From NCBI GenBank assembly GCA_963550135.1, contig CAUVBP010000006.1, positions 1 through 59,758 of the forward strand: DNA of 59,758 nucleotides, in the 5' to 3' direction. Source of the DNA: Saccharimonas sp963550135. GTDB lineage: Bacteria; Patescibacteriota; Saccharimonadia; Saccharimonadales; Saccharimonadaceae. The notes under the pieces are model-generated. The model did no database searches, was not told the DNA's origin, and saw only the letters and a program-made list of their open reading frames with translations. A program made the translations under genes and the position numbers. Of this stretch, positions 16,388 to 25,443 are shown piece after piece (position 1 is the stretch's first letter; each line of letters begins with the position of its first letter).

Positions 16388-17281
16388 TTATGATCTATTG
16401 TTGCCAGATGGCGATAATATGTCGTCGGTTGTTGCTGCCATGCAGTCTATGATGCCATACATCTCGTGCCGTAGGTGGCCGCGCGGGAACATATTCGGAA
16501 TTTCTTCGCGATATGGTGCTAGAAAACAATCTAGTATTTGTTCTCTGGATGCTACTGGTTTGCGCGTATCGAAATATGATAGCGAGCCTATATATGTTTT
16601 AAGGTCTCCGGTAAAGTCTCGCGGGTTGTTTCGTTTCTTAGTGCCAGTTATATCAATAATTCGCGGTTGAAGTCCGGTGTCATAGGCCGTGTTCTGGACT
16701 TGGTAATCACCATGCTCATAGCCTAAGCCGTGCAAAATTATTAAACCTCTAGCAGCACAGCCTAGCGCCCAAGCTACAGTACTATCGTCTAGTTTTTCAC
16801 TTTCATACAAAACATTATCAAAGCTTGTCACGCCTTCTTCAAATTCAGTGATGATAGATAGATTGCTACTGCCATCACTCCTACCTATGTTTGCAAAACC
16901 TATTGGTTGGAATGTTAGTCGTCGTTGATCGTGACTGTTGATGTCGGTGGCAGTACGGAGCTCCTGAGCTGCGAGACTAGGTATATCTAGCGGCTTGATA
17001 GCCACGGGTTGTCTTGCTAAGGTGTCGTCTTCACTTCCGCCTTTGCCGTGTATCGTCATGTCCGCAAACCAAACCCCAAAGAAACTCTCGCGGCGACCTT
17101 AGCTATAGTCAGGACGCACAGTTAGATGCGCAGTATTCGATAGTTGCTCGGGCGTTTCGGTTTCGGTAATGAGCAATAGTTGGTTGGCGCTTAGCTCGCC
17201 TAGTTTCCGAGTTAAGCCTCTACCTTTTTGGGTCTGTTCTGGTGTTATAAAATTCGTACTAAGGTTTAGACGCTCTTCCAT
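16388..17281 (-). pseudogene. Protein-kinase-like gene interrupted by an in-frame TAA
   Basis: One open frame from ATG 17281 to 16388 is broken only by a TAA at 17101-17099. Numbered through the stop (297 codons), the product shows a kinase N-lobe strand (ESFFGVWFADMTI), VAIKPL with Lys96, a helix-C Glu107, catalytic loop HGDYQVQN (Asp192, Asn197) and a DFG-equivalent IIDITGT (Asp210). The first 60 codons have a leaderless-type promoter 6 nt upstream. The stop falls before the lysine strand, so a re-initiated product from ATG 17059 would keep the catalytic residues but lose the glycine-loop region. Substrate unknown. Confidence 0.6.
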
Positions 17282-17287
17282 CTTTTT

Positions 17288-17293
17288 ATTATA
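17288..17293 (-). promoter_or_regulatory. -10 element of the kinase-like gene
   Basis: TGT-TATAAT on the minus strand, 6 nt before the ATG at 17281; predicts a leaderless mRNA and supports that distal start. Confidence 0.6.
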
Positions 17294-17302
17294 ACATAAA
17301 TA

Positions 17303-18370
17303 TTATAAATTTTCAAGTAGTTGGCGGACTTCGTCGGTGTTTTTGGTGCGCATTAATTGGTCGCGCAGTTCCTTGGCGCCGTCGAAGTCGCGGATGTAGA
17401 TTTTGAAGAAGCGTTTGAGGGTTTCGAAGGGGCGGCCGAGGGTTGGCTGGTAGCGGTCAAAGAGATCGAGGTGGTAGTTGAGGAGTTTAATTAGTTCTTG
17501 TTTATGATTGGTGACGGTGGGTAAGCTATTATTCTCAACTTCTGGTTCGGCATGTGCGTTGGTAGGCGCGAGTGGCGTCTCAGAAAAAATCTGGGCAACT
17601 TCACGTGGGTCCCGGATTGTTTTCTGAGATGCCCGAGCGCCGGTACAGGCAAAGCAAAAAGGATCGCTAAAAACTCCCCGTCCGATCATGATGCCGTTTA
17701 GACCTGGGTGGGCTCTAAATAGTTCCTCGCCATGGACGCGGTTGCGGATGTCGCCGTTGATGGTCAGTAAAGTTTGTGGGGCGATTTCATCACGTAGTTT
17801 GATGATGTCGTCGATGAGTTCATGATGGGCTGGGACTTTACTCATTTCTTTTTTGGTGCGCAGATGGATAGTCAGGTTGGCGAGGTCCTGCGCCAGTAGC
17901 GTGCCCAGCCATTCTCGCCATTCGTCAATATAGGTGTAGCCGAGCCGTGTTTTGACGCTGACTGGCAGTCCTGCAGTTTTGGCGGCGGCGATGGCGGCAA
18001 CTGCTACGTCGGGTCGGCGGATCAGTGCGGCTCCCCCGCTTTTGATGGCAGATTTGGCGGGACAACCCATGTTAATGTCGATGCCGTCAAAGCCGAGCTT
18101 GGCACAGTGAGCGGCAAATTGTTCCATGTCGCCTGGCTCGCCGCCCCAGATTTGGGCGACTAGCGGATGCTCATCGTCAGTTTTAATCAGTCGCCCAGCG
18201 ATAGCCTTGTCGCCAGCATGTACCCAGCCGGTGGCATTAGCAAACTCGGTGAAAAACACGTCGGGTGCGCCCGCCTGCTTGACGACATGACGAAACACCA
18301 CGTCAGTGACGGCTTCCATGGGTGCCAAGATGAAAAATGGCTGTGGTAGGTTGTCCCAAAATGATGTCAT
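17303..18370 (-). CDS. dus: tRNA-dihydrouridine synthase
   Basis: FMN-dependent reductase converting uridine to dihydrouridine in tRNA D loops (355 aa). The N-terminal TIM barrel begins FFILAPMEAVTDVVFRHVV. The catalytic Cys103 lies in INMGCPAKSAIKSGGAALI, followed by SVKTRLGY and IHLRTKKEM. The helical C-terminal domain is present. Closest in layout to DusB-like enzymes, but I cannot assign which uridine it modifies. A TAAAAT box 7 nt upstream suggests a leaderless mRNA. Confidence 0.93.
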   Translation of the reverse strand: MTSFWDNLPQPFFILAPMEAVTDVVFRHVVKQAGAPDVFFTEFANATGWVHAGDKAIAGRLIKTDDEHPLVAQIWGGEPGDMEQFAAHCAKLGFDGIDINMGCPAKSAIKSGGAALIRRPDVAVAAIAAAKTAGLPVSVKTRLGYTYIDEWREWLGTLLAQDLANLTIHLRTKKEMSKVPAHHELIDDIIKLRDEIAPQTLLTINGDIRNRVHGEELFRAHPGLNGIMIGRGVFSDPFCFACTGARASQKTIRDPREVAQIFSETPLAPTNAHAEPEVENNSLPTVTNHKQELIKLLNYHLDLFDRYQPTLGRPFETLKRFFKIYIRDFDGAKELRDQLMRTKNTDEVRQLLENL

Positions 18371-18377
18371 CCCTGTT

Positions 18378-18383
18378 ATTTTA
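18378..18383 (-). promoter_or_regulatory. -10 element of dus
   Basis: TGC-TAAAAT on the minus strand with a 7-nt gap to the ATG; leaderless-type arrangement. Confidence 0.6.
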
Positions 18384-18386
18384 GCA

Positions 18387-18428
18387 CAAAAAAAGAAAAA
18401 GCCCCTATCTCGCCATTGAGATAGGGGC
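18387..18428 (-). terminator. Strong terminator of the small-protein cassette
   Basis: Perfect 11-bp stem GCCCCTATCTC/GAGATAGGGGC with a 6-nt loop, then TTTTTCTTTTTTT on the minus strand. It lies just upstream of dus and ends the 19.1-18.4 kb transcript. Confidence 0.9.
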
Positions 18429-18626
18429 GGCTGGGGACTCTAGCGGTTCTACTGGGAATAAGCCAAAGACTGGCCTAACCTTGAGTAGAAACGCGAGTCG
18501 CGCCATGGGCGAGCGTAATGCTCTAGCCCTGAAGTTTAAGAACGGCAGCGATCCAGGCACGCAGATTCCGTTCCGATGGTAGACCAGGTCGTTATCGGTT
18601 TTAACGACCCTCATAGTGCCTACCAT
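18405..18626 (-). CDS. Possible second ORF of the small-protein cassette
   Basis: 73 aa from MVGTMRVVKTDNDLVYHRNG, rich in Arg, Pro and Leu. Its TAG lies inside the terminator stem. The SD is weak and no family is recognised. A hairpin ATACCATCC/GGGTGGTAT whose loop is TCACCTCC lies just upstream. It could be untranslated 3' RNA instead. The rest of the interval 18627-18770 shows nothing clear. Confidence 0.3.
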   Translation of the reverse strand: MVGTMRVVKTDNDLVYHRNGICVPGSLPFLNFRARALRSPMARLAFLLKVRPVFGLFPVEPLESPAAPISMAR

Positions 18627-18770
18627 TCCGCTGACAGCATACCACCCGGAGGTGAGGATGGTATACGTCGCCTGTAGCGGAGGTATAGGGGCGGACGGAC
18701 GCCCTGTTGCTGGCTTGGTACCAGCGATTCTCGGAGTGCACGCCCCGAGCCGCCAAAACAAGAAAAGGGA

Positions 18771-18956
18771 TTACTTCTTCCCCTTCCTAGCGTTTTCTTC
18801 AAGCGCCGCACGCGCGTCGCTGAAGAGGCCCGTGCCCGCCTGCGAGGCGGCGCGCTTAACAGCGCTGGTCTGCTCGGCCGAAGCCTCGCCAGACCTGACC
18901 GCCTTGACGGCGTCGCTCAGACTAGTTTTACCTACAGGATCAAAGAACCATCCCAT
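18771..18956 (-). CDS. Small protein of unknown function in a self-contained cassette
   Basis: 61 aa (MGWFFDPVGKTSLSDAVKAV... ending EENARKGKK): a short hydrophobic start followed by Ala/Ser/Lys-rich, probably helical sequence. I chose ATG 18956 because GGTGAGGAT lies 7 nt upstream. The TAA lies in the loop of a weak stem (GAAGGGGA with TCCCTTTTC). It is expressed from a consensus promoter through a structured 128-nt leader. No family recognised. Confidence 0.6.
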   Translation of the reverse strand: MGWFFDPVGKTSLSDAVKAVRSGEASAEQTSAVKRAASQAGTGLFSDARAALEENARKGKK

Positions 18957-19084
18957 GATGGTAATCCTCACCACCTTCCCGCCCCATCTAGGGGCAAAAA
19001 GGAGCGGAAACTATTTTAAATAGCGCTTCCGTGCAGGAGCGCTACCATGACCCAGTTTCTCACTGAGTCTAGTCTCGCTCCGTG
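18957..19084 (-). promoter_or_regulatory. Structured leader with mutually exclusive stems, attenuator-like
   Basis: Minus strand: GGAGCG at 19081-19076, a few nt from the predicted 5' end, can pair with CGCTCC at 19041-19036 or with CGCTCC at 19006-19001, which is followed by TTTTT (19000-18996). Other stems: GACTCAG/CTGGGTC with loop TGAGAAA, TAGCGCT-CC/GG-A-AGCGCTA, CTATT/AATAG and GCCCC/GGGGC. The choice of partner for GGAGCG would form or remove a terminator-like hairpin ahead of the 61-aa gene. Confidence 0.5.
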
Positions 19085-19090
19085 AACAAA

Positions 19091-19119
19091 AGCATACCAA
19101 TATTAGGATAAAATGTCAA
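19091..19119 (-). promoter_or_regulatory. Consensus promoter of the small-protein cassette
   Basis: Minus strand TTGACA (19119-19114), 17 bp spacer, TATGCT (19096-19091). Confidence 0.8.
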
Positions 19120-19189
19120 ATAGATTTGTTAAAATTACGGCATAAAGCGATGATTGGCAAAAATCAGCTTGTCGAGTAACTAATTTCGG

Positions 19190-22100
19190 CTATTCGCGAG
19201 CTGGGTATTCACTTGATATTAAATCTTTCTCGAACTGTATCATTCCCTGGTAGCTTGCTTGGTAGTTGCTGATGTCTGGCAGCTCTAACGTAGTGATGCA
19301 GCGCCAAACAGCGGCGATTAGGCGTTGAAAATCGGCTAGCTCGTCGCGGCTAAAGCGGTCGTCAAGCTGGCAGATGTCGCCGCGGGAGTCTGGTTCGACA
19401 AACTGCAGTACGGCGCCGCCGAAATCGTATTTCGCATAATCGCGCGAATTGGCGCACAACAGCTCGTAGAACATTAGCTGCTGGCGGTATTTGTGGAGCT
19501 TGATTTTTTCATAGTCTGATTTGCCAGTCCAGGAAGTTGACGGTTTGCCGGTTTTGTAGTCGGTGACGGTGATGGTCTGATTGTCGATATCAACTAGGTC
19601 GAGCGAACCAGTCAGGCGGGCTTGGCCGAGAACGACGCCCTGCCCGGCGAAGCTAAGCTCGGGTTTTTGCGACGGTGTGAAAGTACCGTATTTGGCGCCC
19701 AGAAAGGCTTCGAGCGCCTCAATGCCGCGCTTGCTATAGAGTGCTAAATCATTGTCGCTCAGCTCTTGCTGCTGCAGCAGACGGATGAACTCGCCAGTGA
19801 TGTCTTCGATTGGTTTGCGGGTGCCGCTGGCCGCTAAATGGCTATGTGCGTGCTGCAAAACGGTGTGAATCAGGGTGCCGTAGATGGCGTTGGCGCTTTT
19901 GGCTTGCGGGAAGCGCAGCAAATTATTTAGCAAAAAGTTCTGCGGCCCGCCGCGCGTAACGTCGATAAAGTTATTGAGGTGCGTGACAGATAGCTTGTAA
20001 TTTTCGAGCGTTGGCGCTAGCAGCTCTTTCATGGTGCGGTTAATCGGCGCGGTTAAGCGGTCGTGCCAGACGATTTCGCTTTGCTCGGCGAGCGCGGCGG
20101 TGCTATTCGGCTGGCGGTCGATTTCTTGCAAATTGGTGCCAGCCAGAAAACTAGCTTTGAGCGTGTCTTTGGCGGTGTCGTCGCTGCGGGCATAGCTCAG
20201 GTAAAGCTGGCGTTTGGCGCGCGTCATAGCTACGAAGTACAAACGGACGCGCTCGTCGTAACTGTCGGCGTTTGGCGAAATAGCCAAGTTCTCTGGGTAG
20301 CCAATTAAGCGGCTGCGGCTGCGCACACGTTCGCCCCACATCGAGTCGATTGAGTTGATGACGTAGACGGTGTCGAACTCTAGGCCTTTGGATTTGTGAG
20401 CGCTCATTAGGTTGATGGCATTTTGAGCAGTTTCGCTGGCGCGCCGGATGCTAACGACGGGGGTATTAAGCTGGCGGTAGGTGTCGATTAGTGTCAAGAA
20501 GTCGCTGGCTAGCAGTGTGCTGTCTGGCGCGCCCTCGCGCAATTTGCTACGCAAGGTTTGCAGCGCTTCCAAGGCAGTTAGGTAAGCATCGGGTGAGCTG
20601 CCAAGAATATTGCTATTAAAATGATATTGGTAGAATGGCGAGGTGAAGGTGTTGCGGTGCGGCTCGATTGGTTTGCGCGTGGCGTCGTTATCATCATTAT
20701 CGTCGTCGGTGTCGTCGTTGGCTGTGTAGTTTTGCGGTACGCCGATGAGCGTATCTAGGAAAGTTTCGAGCGGCTCGGTCAGGCTAGCTTTGGCGCGGTC
20801 GAGCAGCCACTTGGCTAGCGGCTGAAAAGTTGGCGACGCCAGCATCGCTTCGAGCCAGTTGGTGCGGTTGCGGTAGGCTTGCAAACTTAGCTGCCAGATA
20901 GCTTCGCTGTCAAAGTCGAACATTGGCTGAGCTATCAATTCGGGCAGCAGGCTGTTGGCCTCGTCGTGCTCGCCTGCTGCGATGTCAACGCAGATACGGG
21001 TCATTAGCTCTAGCAGCTGGACGCGCTCATCGTCGAGAACATTATCGCGGCGCTCGTAATTAACAGCAATACCAGCGTGATTCAGATACGGTAGCAGCGC
21101 AATCAAATCGCTGTGGCGCCGAGCAATGACGGCAATCTCTGATGGTTTTATACTTTTTGTGATATTTTCTTGGATTGATTCGGCGATCCAAGCGAACTCC
21201 TCTTGGCGGCTTGGTAGCGCGGATAGTGTAACTTGGCTGTTAGCGTCGTTAGTGTGCGCCTGTAACTGCTTATTTATATCCATAGAGGTTTCTAGGCGGC
21301 CGCTAGCCTGAGTAATAATTTCACGGGCGCGGTTAAGGATCTCTTGCGACGAGCGGTAGTTGTCGGTCAAAACGACGCTGGCGTGATTGGGATACCGCTT
21401 GCGGAAACGATGAATATTGCCGACATTGGCGCCTTGGAAGCTGTAGATTGCCTGATCATCGTCGCCTACCGCCATGATGTTTGGCGCATCGCCGTGCGGC
21501 GTGTCTGTCAGATTGAAGAGAATACGCAGCTGTGCTAGGTTGGTGTCTTGAAATTCGTCGACCATGATGTATTGGTAGTGTTCTTGCAGATTGAAGCGCA
21601 GGTCTGGATACTGCTCAATCGCTTGCACGACGTTCAGAATCATGTCATCGTAGTCGAATAGCTCGGCTTGGCGCATTTCGGCGAGATAACGGTCGTAAAT
21701 TGGCGCGACAGCGCGTAATTTCGCATGGCGTTTGCGGTCTTTGAAGACGAACTCGCCGCGAGCGTCCTTTTCGAGCCAGGTGTTGCGCCAGGCGGTGATT
21801 GGCGTTGTCTTGCCGCTAGCGACTGCTTCGTCGAAAGCACGCGCGAGGCTTAGTGCTAACGCGTCGGCTAGCGGTGCGATAGCTGGCGGCAATTGCGGCG
21901 CTGGCAATTCGGCGATTTTGTTGGCAATTGGCGGTAGCAGTGCGATAGTGGTTTTGCTGATGCGATTAGCGAAAATAGCTGCGAGCTCTGGCTCAACAGC
22001 GTCAAGTAGCTTTTCGTTGCTATCAATGATTTGCAGCAGCTCGCTGCTAGATAGGCCGGCCTGCTTTAACTCGCTGATTACTTGCGCTGTGTCGCGCAGA

Positions 22101-22540
22101 TGCGTGAAATCGCCGTTCATTTTGCTGGCTAGCGGATTATTGTAGTCGAGCTCCTCGAAAATATCAGTTAGAATCGAGTAGGTTGTCACTTCGTCGGCTG
22201 GCGAAAAATCAGCGCCGCGATAAAAATACTCACTATGATGATTGATTATTTCGGTACCAAAACTGTGAAAAGTTTGAATTGCTACTTTGTAAGCATCGGT
22301 ACCAATGATTGACGCTAGACGCGCCCGCATAGCGTTAGCGCCGCTATCGGTAAAAGTCAGGCAGAGAATATTTTCGGGCAGCGTGTCGGTGGCTCGCAGA
22401 ATATTGGCAGCGCGCATGCTGAGTAGCTCGGTCTTGCCAGTACCCGGGCCAGCGACGACTAGCAGCGGCCCGTCGATAGTATCAACGGCCTTTTTTTGAG
22501 CAGAATTAAGCTTATTGTAGCGAGTTTTGAACTTTTCCAT
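19190..22540 (-). CDS. UvrD/PcrA-type helicase with C-terminal RecB-like nuclease domain
   Basis: SF1A DNA helicase (1116 aa). Q-motif and P-loop at LNSAQKKAVDTIDGPLLVVA then GPGTGKT (31-37), motif II VDEFQDTN, motif III GDDDQAIYSFQG, motif V/VI near MSAHKSKGLEFDTVYVINS and FVAMTRAKRQLYLSYA. The last 250 residues hold a PD-(D/E)xK nuclease (GTLIHTVLQHAH, SLDLVDID, TVTDYKTGK). An Asp-rich linker (DDTDDDNDDND) lies mid-protein. This layout is AddA/RecB-like, so double-strand-break end processing or general repair is likely. TACAAT 7 nt upstream suggests a leaderless start. Confidence 0.92.
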   Translation of the reverse strand: MEKFKTRYNKLNSAQKKAVDTIDGPLLVVAGPGTGKTELLSMRAANILRATDTLPENILCLTFTDSGANAMRARLASIIGTDAYKVAIQTFHSFGTEIINHHSEYFYRGADFSPADEVTTYSILTDIFEELDYNNPLASKMNGDFTHLRDTAQVISELKQAGLSSSELLQIIDSNEKLLDAVEPELAAIFANRISKTTIALLPPIANKIAELPAPQLPPAIAPLADALALSLARAFDEAVASGKTTPITAWRNTWLEKDARGEFVFKDRKRHAKLRAVAPIYDRYLAEMRQAELFDYDDMILNVVQAIEQYPDLRFNLQEHYQYIMVDEFQDTNLAQLRILFNLTDTPHGDAPNIMAVGDDDQAIYSFQGANVGNIHRFRKRYPNHASVVLTDNYRSSQEILNRAREIITQASGRLETSMDINKQLQAHTNDANSQVTLSALPSRQEEFAWIAESIQENITKSIKPSEIAVIARRHSDLIALLPYLNHAGIAVNYERRDNVLDDERVQLLELMTRICVDIAAGEHDEANSLLPELIAQPMFDFDSEAIWQLSLQAYRNRTNWLEAMLASPTFQPLAKWLLDRAKASLTEPLETFLDTLIGVPQNYTANDDTDDDNDDNDATRKPIEPHRNTFTSPFYQYHFNSNILGSSPDAYLTALEALQTLRSKLREGAPDSTLLASDFLTLIDTYRQLNTPVVSIRRASETAQNAINLMSAHKSKGLEFDTVYVINSIDSMWGERVRSRSRLIGYPENLAISPNADSYDERVRLYFVAMTRAKRQLYLSYARSDDTAKDTLKASFLAGTNLQEIDRQPNSTAALAEQSEIVWHDRLTAPINRTMKELLAPTLENYKLSVTHLNNFIDVTRGGPQNFLLNNLLRFPQAKSANAIYGTLIHTVLQHAHSHLAASGTRKPIEDITGEFIRLLQQQELSDNDLALYSKRGIEALEAFLGAKYGTFTPSQKPELSFAGQGVVLGQARLTGSLDLVDIDNQTITVTDYKTGKPSTSWTGKSDYEKIKLHKYRQQLMFYELLCANSRDYAKYDFGGAVLQFVEPDSRGDICQLDDRFSRDELADFQRLIAAVWRCITTLELPDISNYQASYQGMIQFEKDLISSEYPARE

Positions 22541-22547
22541 CTATCTC

Positions 22548-22553
22548 ATTGTA
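22548..22553 (-). promoter_or_regulatory. -10 element of the helicase gene
   Basis: TACAAT on the minus strand, 7 nt before the ATG at 22540; leaderless-type. Confidence 0.5.
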
Positions 22554-22589
22554 GCGCAAAAGCTCGGTAAATGCCCTAATGTTTTATGG

Positions 22590-22595
22590 TATAAT
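22590..22595 (+). promoter_or_regulatory. -10 element of the 22602 gene
   Basis: TGG-TATAAT extended -10, 6 nt before the GTG at 22602; leaderless-type. Confidence 0.65.
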
Positions 22596-22601
22596 TTGAT
22601 T

Positions 22602-23090
22602 GTGAATAATGATTTCTTTGACGATGCTGCAATCGAGCAAATAGCCAAAGACCGCTTTGGCGTGTCCTTAGAGGTGAGTACGGTGGTGGCGCGGCGAATT
22701 GATTGCGGACAAGCTGCTTCGGCAACTTTTTTTCTCTCGGCCAAGAAGCAGTTATACTGCTACATTGAAGGCTCGTCGCAGCTGACGCTGGGTGATATTC
22801 GCAAGATGGCGGTGCGTATGGGCGTGCGGCCCGAGATATTTTTTCCGCCGAAAGGCCAGCCGCAATATTTCGAGGAAATTGCGCGCGATATGTTCGTTAA
22901 GGTATATCCAGGCCGGCGCGATATCAGCCAGGACGACTTGCGTTTCTATCGAACTCTGGTGCCGTATTGTCCGGCGCTTTTCTTGGTTGAGGAAGTCAAA
23001 AACGGCACCATTTATTGCGCTGACCATGATGCAAGCTCTGGCTGGCGGCCAGCGGCGAAGTTTGTCTATCGGAGGCTCCGAACGAGTTAA
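22602..23090 (+). CDS. Protein of unknown function upstream of a P-type ATPase
   Basis: 162 aa, begins VNNDFFDDAAIEQIAKDRFG at a leaderless GTG; an upstream ATG at 22527 would run through the promoter. The protein is soluble-looking, with IRKMAVRMGVRPEIFFPPKG in the middle and the C-terminal VEEVKNGTIYCADHDASSGW. No family recognised. The TAA is directly followed by the ATPase ATG with no gap, so the two are co-expressed and it may be an accessory or regulator of that pump. Confidence 0.7.
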   Translation: MNNDFFDDAAIEQIAKDRFGVSLEVSTVVARRIDCGQAASATFFLSAKKQLYCYIEGSSQLTLGDIRKMAVRMGVRPEIFFPPKGQPQYFEEIARDMFVKVYPGRRDISQDDLRFYRTLVPYCPALFLVEEVKNGTIYCADHDASSGWRPAAKFVYRRLRTS

Positions 23091-25397
23091 ATGCGGGATT
23101 ATTTAGATATTGTTCGCCGTAATTTGATGTCGCCAATTGTCATTGCGATTTTTTTGTTGGCGCTAGCGCTATTGTACGCTGGCGAGCGGCGCGATGCTTG
23201 GTTTATATCGGTAGTGATTGCTGTCAATACAATAATTGGTATTGTTCAGGAAGTTCGCGCCAAGTATGCTCTCAAACAATTAGAACTGATGAGCGCGCCG
23301 CGAGCGCGATTAGTCCGCGGCGATGAAATTGTAGAAGTGATGTATGATGCCTTGCAGGTTGGAGACGAGATTTTGCTCGAAGCTGGCGACGAATTGCCAG
23401 CGGACGGCGTAGTTCTATCAGCGCGCGGATTAGAGGTCAACGAAAGTATGCTGACAGGCGAATCAGCTTCAATTGATAAGAAGAAACACGATGAAGTCTA
23501 CGCGGCAACCACGGTGATAGCGGGTAGTGCGCGAGTGCGAGTAACGGCAGTCGGCGATGCTACCAAGGCGGGTGCAATCAGTGCTACGCTCAAGCAGTAT
23601 ACGCCGCGCTTGACGCCGCTGCAGCAAGCGATTCAAAACGCGATTACTTTCTTGACATATTGTGCGATTGTGTTGTCGCTTCTGGTTTTCGCGCGCTATC
23701 GTATTGCTGGCTTCGAGTCGGTGCGAATCCTCAAAACGATTATCACCAGTGCTATCACTATCGTGCCAGAGGGGTTGCTGCTGGCCAGCTCGCTGCTGCT
23801 GGCGTTTGGCTCGCTAAAGTTGGCTCAGGCCAAGGTCCTGCCGCAGAAATTGTCGGCGATTGAAGCGATGGCACTGCTTAATATATTATGTACTGACAAA
23901 ACTGGTACGCTGACTAGCGATGAGATTACTTTAGAGCGCGTCGAACCCTTTGGCAGTGGTAATGAGCCAGTCAAGCAGTTGGCGGCGATGGTAGCGCACG
24001 AGACTAGTGGCGGCAACGCTACCGGACAAGCGATTATCACTGCGCTTGATTTACCTTATGAATATACCGTAGATGATATATTAGCGTTTTCTTCGGCGCG
24101 TAAATTTGCTGGCGTTAGAGCGCGAGTCGATGGCCGGGTTCGGACGCTTATCATGGGTGCGCCGGAATATGTGGCGCGGATGGCGCCGCTATCGACAGCC
24201 GAACAGCAACAGATTGAGAAGTGGACAGACGATGGTCTGCGCGTATTGTTGCTGGCGGAGTTTGATGATAATAATACACCATTGAAATCTTTAAAGTCGG
24301 GCAGCGGCCGGCCGTTGGCGGTAGTTTTGCTGCGTAACTTGCTGCGCGATGGCGTTATTGATACGGTCGCTTTTTTGCAGCGCCAGGGCGTAAACATTCG
24401 CGTTATCAGCGGCGATAATCCGCGGACGGTTCAGTATGTGGCGCGCGCTGCTGGAATTAACAATCCTGACACGGCGATTACTGGCGCTGAGCTAGCCGAG
24501 CTCGATGAGCCGGCATTTGCTGCAGCTGCCGATCAGCATACTATTTTTGCGCGAGTGTTACCCGAGCAAAAGGAACATCTAATCGCCCACTTCTCGCAGC
24601 AAAACCATCAATTTACTGGCATGGTTGGCGATGGTGTCAATGACGCTCTAGCGCTCAAGAAAGCCGACCTTGGCGTAGCCATGTATGCCGGGGCGCCAGC
24701 TAGCCGGCGGGTAGCGGATATTATTTTGCTTAATAATTCGTTTAATTCATTGCCGCTGGGTATGCGTTTGGGGAATCAAATTATGCAAGCGATCGAGGTA
24801 ATAGCGACGCTGTTCTTCCACAAAATTATTTACGGTTTGGTGCTGCTGGCGGTAACGCTAGTGCTGGGCGTGATACACCCGTATGCGCCGCGTCACATTA
24901 CTTTTTTGAATATTTTCTTGGTGACGATGCCGACGATTATGTGGACTCTCTTCCCGCCGCGGTCGCATCATCGAATTAACCCGCACAATTTTTGGCGCGA
25001 TACGCTGGGCGCGGTGACGCCAATTGCGCTGGTATCGGGTGTGGCGGTATCGATAACGTACTTGATGCTGCGCGCTATGCAGCCGCACGACCAGGATACG
25101 GTATCGACGATGACGGTGCTAGCAGCAACGTTTTTTGGCGTATATTTGGTATTTTTGGTGGGGCCGATGTTGGGCGTGGTGCTGGATCGGCGCGCCAAGA
25201 CAGCGCGAATGCTGTATATAGCGGCAGCGCTGCTGGTAGCGTCGACTAGCTTTGCTGTACCGCTGTTACGCCGATTCTTTGACTTCACGATACCGACTTT
25301 AGCAATGATTGGTCCGGTGGCTGGCGTGGTGGTAATTGCCGCCCTGTTGCAATGGCATCTGGCCCGCCGCGCTGGCAAAATCTATCAGAATAGATAG
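23091..25397 (+). CDS. Cation-transporting P-type ATPase
   Basis: Membrane ion pump (768 aa). LTGES at 121-125 (actuator), PEGL at 226-229 in M4, phosphorylated Asp269 in CTDKTGTLT, and the hinge MVGDGVNDALALKKADLG. Two membrane pairs precede the catalytic region and about six segments follow. The PEGL motif places it near the P2/CtpE-like ATPases associated with Ca2+ rather than heavy-metal P1B pumps; no N-terminal metal-binding domain. The ion is inferred only. Co-transcribed with the 22602 gene. Confidence 0.9.
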   Translation: MRDYLDIVRRNLMSPIVIAIFLLALALLYAGERRDAWFISVVIAVNTIIGIVQEVRAKYALKQLELMSAPRARLVRGDEIVEVMYDALQVGDEILLEAGDELPADGVVLSARGLEVNESMLTGESASIDKKKHDEVYAATTVIAGSARVRVTAVGDATKAGAISATLKQYTPRLTPLQQAIQNAITFLTYCAIVLSLLVFARYRIAGFESVRILKTIITSAITIVPEGLLLASSLLLAFGSLKLAQAKVLPQKLSAIEAMALLNILCTDKTGTLTSDEITLERVEPFGSGNEPVKQLAAMVAHETSGGNATGQAIITALDLPYEYTVDDILAFSSARKFAGVRARVDGRVRTLIMGAPEYVARMAPLSTAEQQQIEKWTDDGLRVLLLAEFDDNNTPLKSLKSGSGRPLAVVLLRNLLRDGVIDTVAFLQRQGVNIRVISGDNPRTVQYVARAAGINNPDTAITGAELAELDEPAFAAAADQHTIFARVLPEQKEHLIAHFSQQNHQFTGMVGDGVNDALALKKADLGVAMYAGAPASRRVADIILLNNSFNSLPLGMRLGNQIMQAIEVIATLFFHKIIYGLVLLAVTLVLGVIHPYAPRHITFLNIFLVTMPTIMWTLFPPRSHHRINPHNFWRDTLGAVTPIALVSGVAVSITYLMLRAMQPHDQDTVSTMTVLAATFFGVYLVFLVGPMLGVVLDRRAKTARMLYIAAALLVASTSFAVPLLRRFFDFTIPTLAMIGPVAGVVVIAALLQWHLARRAGKIYQNR

Positions 25398-25406
25398 AAG
25401 TTAATA

Positions 25407-25443
25407 AATAAAAACACCCCTTCGTGCAGGGGGCGTTTTTATT
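25407..25443. terminator. Bidirectional terminator between P-type ATPase and rpsH
   Basis: AATAAAAAC-A-CCCC and GGGGG-C-GTTTTTATT stem with A-tract and T-tract on both strands, placed between convergent transcription units. It ends the rplC-rpsH operon. Confidence 0.85.

Noticed and set aside
17099..17101. Alternative genetic code explaining the in-frame stop in the kinase gene
   Set aside because: The codon is TAA, which ends most genes here (rpoA, rpsM and others). UGA recoding of SR1/Gracilibacteria does not apply because TGA ends atpG, atpI and the CPBP gene.
18616..19023. Plus-strand ORF of 135 codons with an internal ATG after GGAGGTGAGG
   Set aside because: It is antisense to the cassette whose promoter, structured leader, SD and terminator all read on the minus strand; the apparent SD is the complement of a hairpin loop. 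No plus-strand promoter is visible.
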